NCBI GenBank assembly: GCA_001580565.1
Contig: LRBF01000007.1
Span: 1-62,034 of the forward strand
Length of the DNA: 62,034 bases
DNA from: Caballeronia megalochromosomata
GTDB lineage: Bacteria > Pseudomonadota > Gammaproteobacteria > Burkholderiales > Burkholderiaceae
Direction of reading: 5' to 3'
This document shows, piece by piece, positions 48,992 to 58,240 of the stretch (position 1 is its first letter; each line of letters starts with the position of its first letter). Below the pieces are notes generated by a model. That model saw only the letters and a program-made list of their open reading frames with translations, searched no databases and was not told where the DNA came from. The translations under genes were made by a program, and so were the position numbers.

Positions 48992-50134
48992 ATGAAACGT
49001 TCCGCTCTTCTTACTCATGCCAGACGCCTGAGCGTGCTGTCGCTCGGCGCCAGCGCGATCTTCTCGCTCGCCGGTTGCGATACGCTAAACGACTGGCTCG
49101 CGCCGGATCGCGTCAACTACAAGGCCGCCGAAACCGCGCCGTCGCTCGCGGTGCCGTCGGACCTGACCACGGCCGACATCAGCCAGCGCTATGCCGCGCC
49201 GCCGAAGATCAACTCGCTCGGCGGCGCCGCGGAGCGCTCGGTCACGCCGGCCGGCAACGCGACGCTCGGCGTGCCGAACACGCAGGATCCGTACGGCATG
49301 CACATCGAGAGCGACGGCGATCGCCGCTGGCTCGTCGTCGACGGCCGCTCGCCCGACCAGATCTGGGGGCCGCTGAAGGAATTCTGGGAAGAGAACGGCT
49401 TCACGCTCAAGACCGATGCGCCGCAGACCGGCATCATGGCGACCGACTGGGCCGAGAACCGCGCGAACATTCCGAACGACTGGTTCAGAAACAGCGTGGG
49501 CAAGCTGCTGGACTTCGCGTACTCGTCGGGCACGCGTGACATGTTCCGCACGCAAGTGGACCGCGCGTCCGATGGCTCGACCGATATCTCCGTCACGCAC
49601 AGCGCGATGGAAGAAGTGCTGACGGGGCAGGACAAGACCTCGTCGCGCTGGGAAGCGCGTCCGCGCAATCCGCAGCTCGAAGCCGCAGTGCTCACGAAGC
49701 TGATGCAGAAATTCGGCCTGACCGAAAAGCAGTCGCAGCAGTTGATGGCGCAGGCGCGTCCGTCGGGCGCGAAGGTCGCGGTGGACCAGAGCGCGGGCGG
49801 TTCCACGCTCGATCTCGCCGAGCCGTTCGATCGCGCATGGCTGCGCGTGGGCCTCGCGCTCGATCGCACCAACTTCACGGTCGACAATCGTGATCGCGAC
49901 AAGGGCATCTACTACGTCCATTTTTCGGACTCCATGGCGGAGCTGAAGAAGGATGGTCTCTTCGGCAAGTTCTTCTCGAGCAACACGCCGAAGCCGACGC
50001 GCCAGTTCCTCGTCAACGTGAGGCCCAAGGCCGACTCGGTCACGCAGGTCGGCGTCGTCGATGCGAACGGTCAGCCGGATAACTCGTCCGATGCGCAGCG
50101 GATCGTCTCGTTGCTGCATGCTCAGTTGAACTAG
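48992..50134 (+). CDS. bamC: Outer membrane protein assembly factor BamC
   Basis: A 380-residue lipoprotein subunit of the BAM complex for beta-barrel insertion. The signal peptide ends in the lipobox SLAGC (Cys29), followed by the conserved N-terminal loop DRVNYKAAETAPSLAVPSDL and two helix-grip domains (about 110-225 and 260-380). It is 183 bp after dapA; the gap carries no strong gene. Confidence 0.93.
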   Translation: MKRSALLTHARRLSVLSLGASAIFSLAGCDTLNDWLAPDRVNYKAAETAPSLAVPSDLTTADISQRYAAPPKINSLGGAAERSVTPAGNATLGVPNTQDPYGMHIESDGDRRWLVVDGRSPDQIWGPLKEFWEENGFTLKTDAPQTGIMATDWAENRANIPNDWFRNSVGKLLDFAYSSGTRDMFRTQVDRASDGSTDISVTHSAMEEVLTGQDKTSSRWEARPRNPQLEAAVLTKLMQKFGLTEKQSQQLMAQARPSGAKVAVDQSAGGSTLDLAEPFDRAWLRVGLALDRTNFTVDNRDRDKGIYYVHFSDSMAELKKDGLFGKFFSSNTPKPTRQFLVNVRPKADSVTQVGVVDANGQPDNSSDAQRIVSLLHAQLN

Positions 50135-50168
50135 ACGAAGACATTAGTCAGCCGATGATGAGTTCATT

Positions 50169-50942
50169 GTGAGATTCGCCAGTCTCGGCAGCGGCAGCGA
50201 GGGCAATGCACTGCTCGTCGAGGCATCGGGCGGCACGACCACGACGCGCGTGCTGCTCGATTGCGGATTCTCCGGCAAGGAAGTGGAGCGCCGCCTCGCG
50301 CGCCTGAACTGTCGCGCCGAAGATCTCGACGCCATCGTCATCACGCACGAGCATACGGATCACATCGGCAGCGCGCTCACGCTCGCGCGCCGATGGTCCA
50401 TTCCGCTCTACATGAGCTGGGGCACGGCACGCGCGATCGGCGCCGATGAAGCCAGCGTCGAACTCAATGTGCTGTGGGGCGATGAAAGCGTCGCCATCGG
50501 CGACCTGAGCGTGATGCCGTACACGGTGCCCCACGACGCCCGCGAGCCCCTGCAATACGTCTTCTCCGACGGTGCCTGCCGGCTCGGCGTGCTCACGGAT
50601 GTCGGCGTGTCGACGCCGCATATCACGAACGTGCTGAGCGGCTGTGACGCGCTCGTGCTCGAATCCAATCACGATGTCGGGATGCTCGCGGCGAGCCGCT
50701 ATCCGCCCTCGCTGAAGGCGCGCATCGGCGGAACGCACGGGCATCTGAATAACGAAGCGGCGGCGGCGATTCTCGCGTCGCTCGACCGTTCCAGGCTGCG
50801 TCATCTCGTGGCTGCTCATCTCAGCCAGCAAAACAATCTGCCGCATCTTGCGCAGGCTGCGCTCGCGGCCGTGCTGGGCGCGTCAGCGGTGGAAGTGGTG
50901 GTGGCGACTCAGGCCGAAGGCTTCGACTGGCTCACGCTCTAG
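50169..50942 (+). CDS. MBL-fold metallo-hydrolase (YycJ/WalJ-like)
   Basis: A 257-residue metallo-beta-lactamase fold protein. The metal-binding motif HEHTDH is at residues 60-65, with further ligands in PHDARE, DVG and a late histidine. It resembles the YycJ/WalJ group, in which a 5'-3' DNA exonuclease has been proposed. The GTG start at 50169 agrees with the family start RFASLGSGSEGN; there is no good Shine-Dalgarno sequence. It follows bamC by 34 bp. Confidence 0.88.
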   Translation: MRFASLGSGSEGNALLVEASGGTTTTRVLLDCGFSGKEVERRLARLNCRAEDLDAIVITHEHTDHIGSALTLARRWSIPLYMSWGTARAIGADEASVELNVLWGDESVAIGDLSVMPYTVPHDAREPLQYVFSDGACRLGVLTDVGVSTPHITNVLSGCDALVLESNHDVGMLAASRYPPSLKARIGGTHGHLNNEAAAAILASLDRSRLRHLVAAHLSQQNNLPHLAQAALAAVLGASAVEVVVATQAEGFDWLTL

Positions 50943-50988
50943 CCGTCTCAACGTTTAGAACGCGATAATCAGCGCACGATGCAGATAC

Positions 50989-51017
50989 AAAAAAACCGGC
51001 CCAAAAGCCGGTTTTTT
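50989..51017. terminator. Bidirectional terminator after the MBL gene
   Basis: A stem AAAAACCGGC/GCCGGTTTTT with loop CCAAAA and A/T tracts on both sides, between the convergent MBL and lipoprotein genes. Confidence 0.85.
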
Positions 51018-51063
51018 CGTTCGCAGGCCGCATTGAGCGGCCCGCGGCGTAGCGCTATAAGCC

Positions 51064-51318
51064 TTACTGGCTTGCGCCCGATGCCGGAGCAGCAGCCGAA
51101 GCGGCAGCGTCCGAAGCTGCGCCAGCAGCCGAAGCTGCGTCGCTTGCAGCGGCCGAAGCGCTCGATGCTGCAGCGTTTGCGTCCGAAGCAGCAGCAGCCG
51201 GAGCCGAAGCAGCCGACGTATCGCTTGCAGCGCTCGGAGCAGCCGTTTCGCTAGACTTGTTGCATGCAGCCAGAGCAACAGCAGCCAACAGGGATGCTAC
51301 GAGGAGGGATTTCTTCAT
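51064..51318 (-). CDS. Alanine/serine-rich small lipoprotein
   Basis: An 84-residue protein with signal peptide, lipobox LAAC (Cys19, ALAAC) and a low-complexity tail made of Ala, Ser and Asp (AASDA-type repeats). The repetitive DNA (gcagccgaagc motifs) makes the region prone to slippage. No family is recognised. The ATG at 51318 follows AAAGGA. A -10 box lies at 51451-51456. Confidence 0.7.
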   Translation of the reverse strand: MKKSLLVASLLAAVALAACNKSSETAAPSAASDTSAASAPAAAASDANAAASSASAAASDAASAAGAASDAAASAAAPASGASQ

Positions 51319-51450
51319 GATCACGTCCTTTTATGGTTAAAGGTAAGCAACAGCGCAAAGTACCGGTAATGTGTGCTCCAACACCGACCTGGGCCGCTGT
51401 GGAGACTCACAATTCTTTTTTGTGTGAGACTTCCTACGGCTTGGCCGGAA

Positions 51451-51456
51451 ATTATA
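51451..51456 (-). promoter_or_regulatory. Predicted -10 box of the Ala-rich lipoprotein gene
   Basis: Minus-strand TATAAT about 133 bp upstream of the start at 51318, in an A/T-rich patch. The -35 is weak. Confidence 0.4.
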
Positions 51457-51586
51457 GGCACTTTCGTAACGACCGTCGATAAATCAGGGGACGATACGTT
51501 GTCTTTCTCATACAAACTTTCATATTGCGGAACAGCAAAATTCTAGCATCCGCAGCGTGTCAGGAAGTCTCGTAAAAGCAAGCCTG

Positions 51587-52825
51587 TCAAGGCAAAGCAC
51601 CCATCCGAAGCCAGCCCGCACGATACCATTCGTGAAGCAGCGCTGTCATTGACGATTCGTCTGTAAGTGTTACAAAGCGTTTCGCCTCCAGACACCGAGT
51701 ATCGGCCAATTCAGGGAGCCACTTTTTCAGCTTCGACGACAACACATCGCTTTCGCCATTTATGAAAAATGACCGGGCGTCGTAGAGCAAATTAGTCTTT
51801 CTATCCAGCCTGACGCCTGTCTTGTTCGCTCGTTCTACAAATTTTTGCTCATTCAATGCGCGCTCGGGCGAGTCGAATACGACGTTCGATTTCGGCTCGC
51901 TCAAATAGCTGCCCAGAAACGACGATACGTCCTTTTCATTCCAGTCCACGTTCGCAAGGATCGCGCCAACACGCTCGATGAGCAGCGGCGGCAGCGCAGC
52001 CGGATTCGACACGGGCTCCTGCGCCGGATCACGATAGCGGGCGTTCCCTTTGGGGCCATCGGATGGCTCGCTCATGCGTTCGGCGAGGTGATACAGGAAC
52101 TGTGCGGTCAGCTCGTGCGCGGAGGGCGCGCGAAAGCCGATGGACGCCGTCATGCATTCGCCTTCCGCGATGCCGTCGTGCGCGATGTGCGGCGGCAGAT
52201 AGAGCATGTCGCCGGGCTCCAGCAGCCACTCTTCTTCAGGCTCGAAGTGCTGTAAAACTTTCAACGGCAGTCCGGGTTTTAGCGAAAGGTCGCGCTGCGC
52301 GCCGATGCGCCAGCGGCGCTTCCCATGAACCTGGAGCAGAAAGACATCATAGGAGTCGAAGTGCGGTCCGACACCGCCGCCATCGGTCGCATACGAGATC
52401 ATCAGGTCGTCGAGCCGCGCGTCAGGAATGAAGCGGAACGCGTTCATCAGCGCGTGCGCGCGATCGTCGTGCAGATTCACGCCCTGCACGAGCAGGGTCC
52501 ACTCGCGTTTCTTGACTGAAGGCAATTCGTCGGGCGCGAACGGGCCGTGCTCCAGATTCCACGTATTGCGAAAATGTGTGATGAGATGCGACTCGACGTC
52601 GTCGAGATCGGCGAGTTCGAACAGTTCGTCGCGCGCGAGCGGCGCCGCGATATCGGGCACCGCCTGACGGATCAGCAGCGGCTTTTTCTGCCAGTAACGC
52701 CGCATGAACTGTCGCGGCGTACGGTTGCCCAACAGAGGTGTCGGATCGTCTGGCAAAGGCGCGCGAGCATGCGCGGGAAGGCCGGAAACGGGGGAGGGTG
52801 TTGCGTCTGAGGGCCGCTTGGGCAT
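51587..52825 (-). CDS. JmjC/cupin-domain ribosomal oxygenase (RoxA-like)
   Basis: A 412-residue 2-oxoglutarate and Fe(II)-dependent oxygenase, similar to E. coli RoxA/YcfD, which hydroxylates an arginine of ribosomal protein uL16. Iron ligands are HxD in GPHFDSYD (His155, Asp157) and a histidine in YLPPHIAHDG (around 213-216). The C-terminal about 125 residues are encoded by DNA with visibly lower G+C (51587-51960). It is slightly longer than the E. coli enzyme and diverges from slyD with 33 bp between start codons. Confidence 0.9.
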   Translation of the reverse strand: MPKRPSDATPSPVSGLPAHARAPLPDDPTPLLGNRTPRQFMRRYWQKKPLLIRQAVPDIAAPLARDELFELADLDDVESHLITHFRNTWNLEHGPFAPDELPSVKKREWTLLVQGVNLHDDRAHALMNAFRFIPDARLDDLMISYATDGGGVGPHFDSYDVFLLQVHGKRRWRIGAQRDLSLKPGLPLKVLQHFEPEEEWLLEPGDMLYLPPHIAHDGIAEGECMTASIGFRAPSAHELTAQFLYHLAERMSEPSDGPKGNARYRDPAQEPVSNPAALPPLLIERVGAILANVDWNEKDVSSFLGSYLSEPKSNVVFDSPERALNEQKFVERANKTGVRLDRKTNLLYDARSFFINGESDVLSSKLKKWLPELADTRCLEAKRFVTLTDESSMTALLHEWYRAGWLRMGALP

Positions 52826-52827
52826 CG

Positions 52828-52833
52828 TATAAT
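52828..52833 (+). promoter_or_regulatory. Predicted -10 box of slyD
   Basis: A perfect TATAAT 25 bp upstream of the slyD start and only 3 bp from the start codon of the divergent JmjC gene. The -35 element would therefore lie inside that coding sequence; its sequence is weak. Confidence 0.5.
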
Positions 52834-52858
52834 CGAGGCTTGTATCTTGGAGGATCCA

Positions 52859-53407
52859 ATGAAAATTGCGAAAGACACTGTCGTTTCGGTCGCTTACAAG
52901 CTATCGGATGCGCAAGGCAATCTGATCGAGGAGAGCGACGAGCCGATGGTCTATCTGCACGGCGGCTATGATGGCACGTTCCCCAAGATCGAGGAAGCGC
53001 TCGACGGTCACGAGGCGGGCTATGAAACGCTCATTCAGCTCGAACCGCAGGATGCGTTCGGCGAATACGATCCCGAACTCGTGAAGGTCGAGGAGCGCAG
53101 CCGCTTTCCCGAGCCGCTGGAAGTCGGCATGCAGTTCGAAGGCACGCCCGAAGACGGCGACGACGACATCGACTCGCTCATCTACACGGTGACTGACGTC
53201 GCCGAAGACAAGGTCGTGCTCGACGGCAATCATCCGCTTGCAGGCATGGCGCTGCGCTTCGCGTTGTCGGTGCAGGAAGTGCGCACAGCGACGGATGACG
53301 AGATCCAGCATCAGCACGCGCATGGCGCTGACGGCCTGCATGTCGTCGATGAGGATGAAGACGACGATGACGAACCGCGCAAGGATGCCGGCCCGACGCT
53401 GCATTGA
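52859..53407 (+). CDS. slyD: FKBP-type peptidyl-prolyl isomerase SlyD
   Basis: A 182-residue cytosolic proline isomerase and chaperone with FKBP and insert-in-flap domains. Conserved are VAYKLSDAQGNLIEESDEPMVYLHGG and ALDGHEAGYETLIQLEPQDAFGEYD. The tail is acidic and partly histidine-rich (HQHAHGADGLHVVDEDEDDDD), a possible metal site. The start at 52859 follows GGAGGA. Confidence 0.92.
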   Translation: MKIAKDTVVSVAYKLSDAQGNLIEESDEPMVYLHGGYDGTFPKIEEALDGHEAGYETLIQLEPQDAFGEYDPELVKVEERSRFPEPLEVGMQFEGTPEDGDDDIDSLIYTVTDVAEDKVVLDGNHPLAGMALRFALSVQEVRTATDDEIQHQHAHGADGLHVVDEDEDDDDEPRKDAGPTLH

Positions 53408-53413
53408 ACGCGT

Positions 53414-53459
53414 CGGCCAATGAAAGAGCGCAGCTTCGGCTGCGCTTTTTTATTGGCCG
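53414..53459. terminator. Bidirectional terminator slyD / phosphoesterase-like gene
   Basis: Nested stems: an outer CGGCCAAT/ATTGGCCG (53414-53421/53452-53459) and an inner AGCGCAGC/GCTGCGCT (53427-53434/53439-53446) with loop TTCG and a T run. It includes the stop codon of the minus gene. Confidence 0.8.
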
Positions 53460-54760
53460 TTCGCGCCGTTTTGCACGCCTGATGCAGGCACCGGATAGAT
53501 CGGCGGCATGGTCTGCGGCGGCGTGAGGATCGGCGGGAGGTCGGAGGCTGGCTGCGGCATCGAAGGCGGCGGCAGCGAGTCGGGCATATCGTTGCGCGGC
53601 GGCACGGGCGGCGCTGATGCGGGCAACGTCGATTGCGGTGCGGGATAAGGCGCGCTCGATTGCGCGGGCGCCTCGGGCGGCGGGGCGATTGAGTCTCGCG
53701 CGCGCGTGTCCTTCACGTCACGCACGCGCAGCCGGAACGGCGGATGCCATTGCGCATCGCTTTGCACTTCGAGCCATTGCGATTGCGGCTTCCTGAACGC
53801 GATCGCCACGCGCGTGAGGTTCGTCACGATCAAGCCCTTGTCGTTGCGCAAGGGCTGATCGATATGAAAGCCGGTTGGTTCGGGCGCGTCGATGCCGTGA
53901 ATCACGATGACCGGCCCGCGAAAGATCTCCGCCGCCTTCACGAGACTGCGCTTCAATTCGAGGAAGCCGTCACGCGGCTGGTTCGAGCGCGAGAAGCGCA
54001 GCCACGCGAAGCGCTCGCGCCGCTCGTAGCGCGAAAAGTCCGGATCGGCCTGAAGCAGGATCACGAGCGCGCGCATTTCCGAACGTCGCGCCGTTTCCGC
54101 CGCGTGTTCGAGCCAGAAGGTAGTCGCGACGGCGCGGTCCTCGAACTCGGCGTTGCGTCCGCCCGCGGTCAGATAGTGATTGTTCGGGCTCGGCACATTC
54201 AGCCCGATGAACGCGATGCCCTGCGCCTGCCAGCGCACGATTTCGCGGAACGGGCGAAAGCGTGCGACGTCGCTTTCGCGCGAGAGCGTGAGCGGGTTTT
54301 GTCCTAGCGAGCTGGCATCGGCGTAGAAGAGTTGACGCACGAAATCGAGCCGTTCGACCGGATCGTACGCGCCTGTATGCGCGAGGCCGCAGTCGGACCA
54401 GTCGTGCTGGCCGAGCAGCAGCACGAGCGGCGTGCGCGACACGTCCAGCAGATCGTGCCGCGCCTGATAGATGCTGTCGCGGCACGGCTCGGCGCTGCCC
54501 TTGAAATTGCCGTCGTAGACGATGAACGCGATGCTGCCGTCGCGCCCGATGGCATCGAGCATGCGGCGCACCGGCGCTTCGTCGGCGGGGCGGGTGAGTG
54601 CATCTGAGATCACGGCGAAGCCGAGCGGCGCGTTGCCCTCGGCATGCGCCTGCGCGATGGCGGCGCACCCGAGCGCGAGCGCGACCGACAGGGCGCTCGT
54701 CAGGCGCGCGGCGACACCACGCTCAACGCGACGCATCCGGCGGACGATTCGCCAGTTCAT
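53450..54760 (-). CDS. Secreted metallophosphoesterase-like protein, degenerate motifs
   Basis: A 436-residue exported protein with signal peptide ([18 protein letters not shown], cut near residue 40), a domain that looks like a calcineurin-type phosphoesterase but with altered motifs (SDALTR instead of DxH, DGNFKG instead of GDxxD, GQHDW instead of GNHD, HGIDA at the late position), and a Pro-rich C-terminal region (about 340-436). Enzyme activity is doubtful. The start overlaps the mutS stop by up to 38 bp; a second ATG at 54736 is also possible. Confidence 0.75.
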   Translation of the reverse strand: MNWRIVRRMRRVERGVAARLTSALSVALALGCAAIAQAHAEGNAPLGFAVISDALTRPADEAPVRRMLDAIGRDGSIAFIVYDGNFKGSAEPCRDSIYQARHDLLDVSRTPLVLLLGQHDWSDCGLAHTGAYDPVERLDFVRQLFYADASSLGQNPLTLSRESDVARFRPFREIVRWQAQGIAFIGLNVPSPNNHYLTAGGRNAEFEDRAVATTFWLEHAAETARRSEMRALVILLQADPDFSRYERRERFAWLRFSRSNQPRDGFLELKRSLVKAAEIFRGPVIVIHGIDAPEPTGFHIDQPLRNDKGLIVTNLTRVAIAFRKPQSQWLEVQSDAQWHPPFRLRVRDVKDTRARDSIAPPPEAPAQSSAPYPAPQSTLPASAPPVPPRNDMPDSLPPPSMPQPASDLPPILTPPQTMPPIYPVPASGVQNGANGQ

Positions 54761-57431
54761 GCAGTTCGTAGAGCAGATCGAGCGCCTCGCGCGGACGCAG
54801 ATCGTTCGGATCGAGCGCGCGCAGCTTTTCCATCACCGGATGCTCCGGCGCGTCGGCCGTCTCCAAATCTTCGCGAGGCGGATCGTCTTCATAAGGCGCG
54901 TACGGCTGGCTCGCGAAGAGATCGAATTGCGCGGCGGGTTGACTGACCGACTGCTGCTCCAGATGCACGAGATGCTTGCGCGCCGCGCGAATCACCGCAG
55001 CCGGCACGCCCGCGAGTTGCGCGACCTGCAGGCCGTAGCTTTGATTGGCCGGACCCTCGCTCACCGCGTGCAGGAACACGATGCCGTGATCGTGCTCGAC
55101 CGCCGACAGATGCACGTTCGCCGCCTGCGCAAACTCCGCGGGCAGTTGCGTGAGCTCGAAGTAATGCGTCGCGAAGAGCGTGTAGCAGCCGTTGTGCGTG
55201 AGCAGATGCCGCGCGATGGCCCAGGCGAGCGCGAGGCCGTCGAAGGTCGAGGTGCCGCGCCCGATCTCGTCCATGAGCACGAGGCTCGATGCGCTCGCGT
55301 CATTGAGGATCGCCGCCGCTTCGGTCATCTCGACCATGAAGGTTGAGCGGCCGCCAGCGAGATCGTCGGCGGCGCCGATGCGCGTGAAGATGCGGTCGAG
55401 CGCGCCGAAACGCGCGCGTTTCGCGGGCACGTAGCTGCCGACGTGCGCCATCAGCGCGATCAGGGCGGTCTGGCGCATGAACGTCGACTTGCCGCCCATG
55501 TTCGGGCCGGTGATGAGCAGGAGCTTGCGGTCCTGGCTCAGACAACAATCGTTGGCGATGAACTGCTCGACCTGCGCCTCGACGACCGGATGCCGTCCCT
55601 GTTCGATATCGATGCCCGCATCGGCGGTGAACTCCGGCGCGACCCAGTCGAGCGCGCGGGCGCGTTCGGCGAATGCGCACAGGAGATCGAGTTCGGCGAG
55701 CGCGCTTGCAACGCGCTGGCAATCTGCGATGAAAGGCAGCAGGTTCTGCAGCAGCGCATCGTAGAGCGCGCGTTCGCGGGCGAGGGCGCGTTCCTGCGCG
55801 GACAGCGCCTTGTCTTCGAACGCCTTCAGCTCCGGCGTGATGTAGCGCTCCGCGTTCTTCAGCGTCTGACGGCGGCGATAGTCGTCGGGCACCTTGTCGG
55901 TCTGCCCGCGCGTGACTTCGATATAAAAGCCGTGAACCTTGTTGTATTCGACACGCAGATTCGCGATGCCCGTGCGCGTGCGCTCGCGCGCTTCGAGATC
56001 GATCAGGAACTGATCGCAGTTCTCCGAAATATCGCGCAGTTCGTCGAGATCCGGATCATAGCCGCGCGCGATCACGCCGCCGTCGCGAATCAGTGCGGCC
56101 GGCTCGGTCGCGATGGCGTTCGTGAGGAGATCGAGGCACTCGTGCGGCGTCGCGAGGCCAGCGGCGATGCGCTCCAGCGCCGTTGCATGCGTGGCGACGC
56201 CCGCGACGAGCGCGCGTAGATCAGGCAGTGCGGCGAAGGTATCGCGCAGGCTCGACAGATCGCGCGGCCGCGCCGACAGCAACGCGAGACGCCCCGTGAT
56301 TCGCTCGATGTCCGAGATCTTGCGCAGCGCGCCGCGCAAGGTGTCGAAGCCACCGCTTGCGGGCGCGTCGAGCAATGCGCCGATCGCCTGCTGGCGACCT
56401 TGCGCAATCGCCGCATCGCGCGGCGGATGATGCAGCCAGTGACGCAACAGACGGCTGCCCATCGTCGTGCAGCAGGTGTCGAGCAGCGAGAAGAGCGTGG
56501 GCGATTCGGTGCCGCGCAGCGTCTCGGTGAGTTCGAGATTGCGCCGCGTGGCGGGATCGAGCCCGATGTACTCCGATTCGTATTCGACCTTCAGGCTGCG
56601 CACGTGGCGCAACTGCTGGCCTTGCGTGGCGGCGGCGTAGAGCAGCAGCGCGCCGGCCGCGCCGCACGCGCAGGTGAGGGTTTGCGCGCCGAAGCCGTCG
56701 AGGCTCGCGACATCGAGTTGCTCGCGCAGGCGCTGCGTGCCCGAGCCGACGTCGAAGTGCCACGCCGGAACACGCGTGGTCGCGCCCGGATGGGTCACGC
56801 CGAGCGATGCCTGAACGTCGGTGATCGAATCGGCGATGAGCGTCTCCGCCGGACGAATGCGCTCGAGCGCCGTGCTCACTTGTCCCGGCGCGACTTCCGC
56901 GAGGCGCAACGCGCCGCTCGCGAGATTGAGCCACGCGAGTCCGACGCTCGTCACCACGCCGCGACGGTTGTGCGCGGGGCAGAGCGCGAGCAGATAGACA
57001 TCGCTTTTGTCGGAGAGCAGGGCCGCGTCGGTCAGCGTGCCCGGTGTGACCACGCGCACGACCTTGCGCTCGACCGGCCCCTTCGATGTCGCCGGATCGC
57101 CGATCTGCTCGCAGATCGCCACCGACTCGCCGAGCTTCACGAGCTTCGCGAGATATTGCTCGCAGGCGTGATGCGGGACGCCCGCCATCCTGATCGGATT
57201 GCCGCCCGACGCGCCGCGCTGCGTGAGCGTGAGATCGAGCAGGCGCGCGGCCTTCTCGGCGTCGTCGAAGAAAAGCTCGTAGAAATCGCCCATGCGATAG
57301 AAAACGAGCGTGCCAGGATGCTCCGCCTTGATGCGCAGATATTGCTGCATCATGGGCGTATGTTGCGACAGGTCCGCGAGCGGCGCGGCGGTGTCGGGGG
57401 AAGTGTCGGGGAGTGCCGTTTGATTGCCCAT
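54723..57431 (-). CDS. mutS: DNA mismatch repair protein MutS
   Basis: A 902-residue mismatch-recognition ATPase. The mismatch-binding Phe-x-Glu is MGDFYELFF (Phe50, Glu52), and the ATPase has Walker [10 protein letters not shown] (about 641-649) and the D-loop region DEIGRGTST. Domain order is complete. The start at MGNQTAL (57431) is preferred; an upstream in-frame frame is shadow. The next gene starts within the mutS end. Confidence 0.96.
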   Translation of the reverse strand: MGNQTALPDTSPDTAAPLADLSQHTPMMQQYLRIKAEHPGTLVFYRMGDFYELFFDDAEKAARLLDLTLTQRGASGGNPIRMAGVPHHACEQYLAKLVKLGESVAICEQIGDPATSKGPVERKVVRVVTPGTLTDAALLSDKSDVYLLALCPAHNRRGVVTSVGLAWLNLASGALRLAEVAPGQVSTALERIRPAETLIADSITDVQASLGVTHPGATTRVPAWHFDVGSGTQRLREQLDVASLDGFGAQTLTCACGAAGALLLYAAATQGQQLRHVRSLKVEYESEYIGLDPATRRNLELTETLRGTESPTLFSLLDTCCTTMGSRLLRHWLHHPPRDAAIAQGRQQAIGALLDAPASGGFDTLRGALRKISDIERITGRLALLSARPRDLSSLRDTFAALPDLRALVAGVATHATALERIAAGLATPHECLDLLTNAIATEPAALIRDGGVIARGYDPDLDELRDISENCDQFLIDLEARERTRTGIANLRVEYNKVHGFYIEVTRGQTDKVPDDYRRRQTLKNAERYITPELKAFEDKALSAQERALARERALYDALLQNLLPFIADCQRVASALAELDLLCAFAERARALDWVAPEFTADAGIDIEQGRHPVVEAQVEQFIANDCCLSQDRKLLLITGPNMGGKSTFMRQTALIALMAHVGSYVPAKRARFGALDRIFTRIGAADDLAGGRSTFMVEMTEAAAILNDASASSLVLMDEIGRGTSTFDGLALAWAIARHLLTHNGCYTLFATHYFELTQLPAEFAQAANVHLSAVEHDHGIVFLHAVSEGPANQSYGLQVAQLAGVPAAVIRAARKHLVHLEQQSVSQPAAQFDLFASQPYAPYEDDPPREDLETADAPEHPVMEKLRALDPNDLRPREALDLLYELHELANRPPDASR

Positions 57432-57623
57432 CTTGCGTGCTGTGAAAGCCGGAACGGCCGGACGCGACGTGCGCCGGCCGCCAATCAGCCGATAGGGCAT
57501 GAGTTTAACCTGTCGCGGGATGACGGCGGAGTCGGCCGGATGGCCAGTTGAATGTCGCTAGCGCACCTGCGGGGTGCAGGCACGGGTACGCCGCGCCCTC
57601 GCGGGACGCGCGAGGACACGGTA

Positions 57624-57659
57624 TGCCGCCGGAACGCATGCGACGGCGTTCCGGCGGCA
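57624..57659. repeat. Perfect 14-bp inverted repeat between mutS and DUF883 gene
   Basis: TGCCGCCGGAACGC (57624-57637) and GCGTTCCGGCGGCA (57646-57659) with an 8-nt loop. There is no T run on either strand, so it is a weak terminator candidate for the DUF883 gene, or an RNA processing or protein site. Confidence 0.7.
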
Positions 57660-57682
57660 GGTTTCAACGGTGACCGAACGCG

Positions 57683-58051
57683 TCACGTGCGCCCGGCGAG
57701 ATAGCCGACGAGCAAGGCGAGACCCGCCACCGCGCCGAGCGTATGCCACGGCTTGTCGTGGACGAAGTCGTCGGCGTAACCGGCGGCGTCGTTGATCCTG
57801 CCCGCCAGGGCGCCGCCCGCGCCGTTCATCTGCGAACGCGCGATTTTGAGTTTCGACTGCAATTCCTTGCGCAACTTGTCCGCATCGATGTCCTTCGCGT
57901 TCTGGATCGAGCTTTCCAGATCGTCGAGCAGACTGCGCAACTGGCCGCTGGCCGAATCGACCGCGTCACTCGCACCGCGCACCGCGCGCTGGCCGAGATC
58001 GGCTGCGCCATTGATTTTGCTGTCGAGCGTCGAACGTGTGAACAATCCCAT
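57683..58051 (-). CDS. DUF883 (YqjD-like) family protein
   Basis: A 122-residue protein of the YqjD/ElaB type: an amphipathic, helical body (about 30-80; ALDDLESSIQNAKDIDADKL type) and a C-terminal TM helix (HTLGAVAGLALLVGYLAG) ending in Arg-Thr. YqjD binds ribosomes at the inner membrane in E. coli; here that function is only inferred from the family. It starts at 58051 with no close partner gene. Confidence 0.85.
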   Translation of the reverse strand: MGLFTRSTLDSKINGAADLGQRAVRGASDAVDSASGQLRSLLDDLESSIQNAKDIDADKLRKELQSKLKIARSQMNGAGGALAGRINDAAGYADDFVHDKPWHTLGAVAGLALLVGYLAGRT

Positions 58052-58240
58052 TTGCTTGCTCCTTTATTGACGTTGCCGAGGAATGAATGTCGCCGGATCC
58101 GCTTTCCTGTCGTCACATGCCGCGCGGCATTCCGGCGCGCGCCTGAAGCGTTACGACTTCGCCCCGCCGCCCGCGTTCCCTCCCTCTTCCTCGTACGCCG
58201 GCGCCGGGGTATGAACCCAGAATACACCGTGGAGCAAGGT

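Noticed and set aside
57574..57795. Basic plus-strand frame across the mutS-DUF883 gap
   Set aside because: Arg-rich shadow running into the antisense of DUF883, without a ribosome-binding site.
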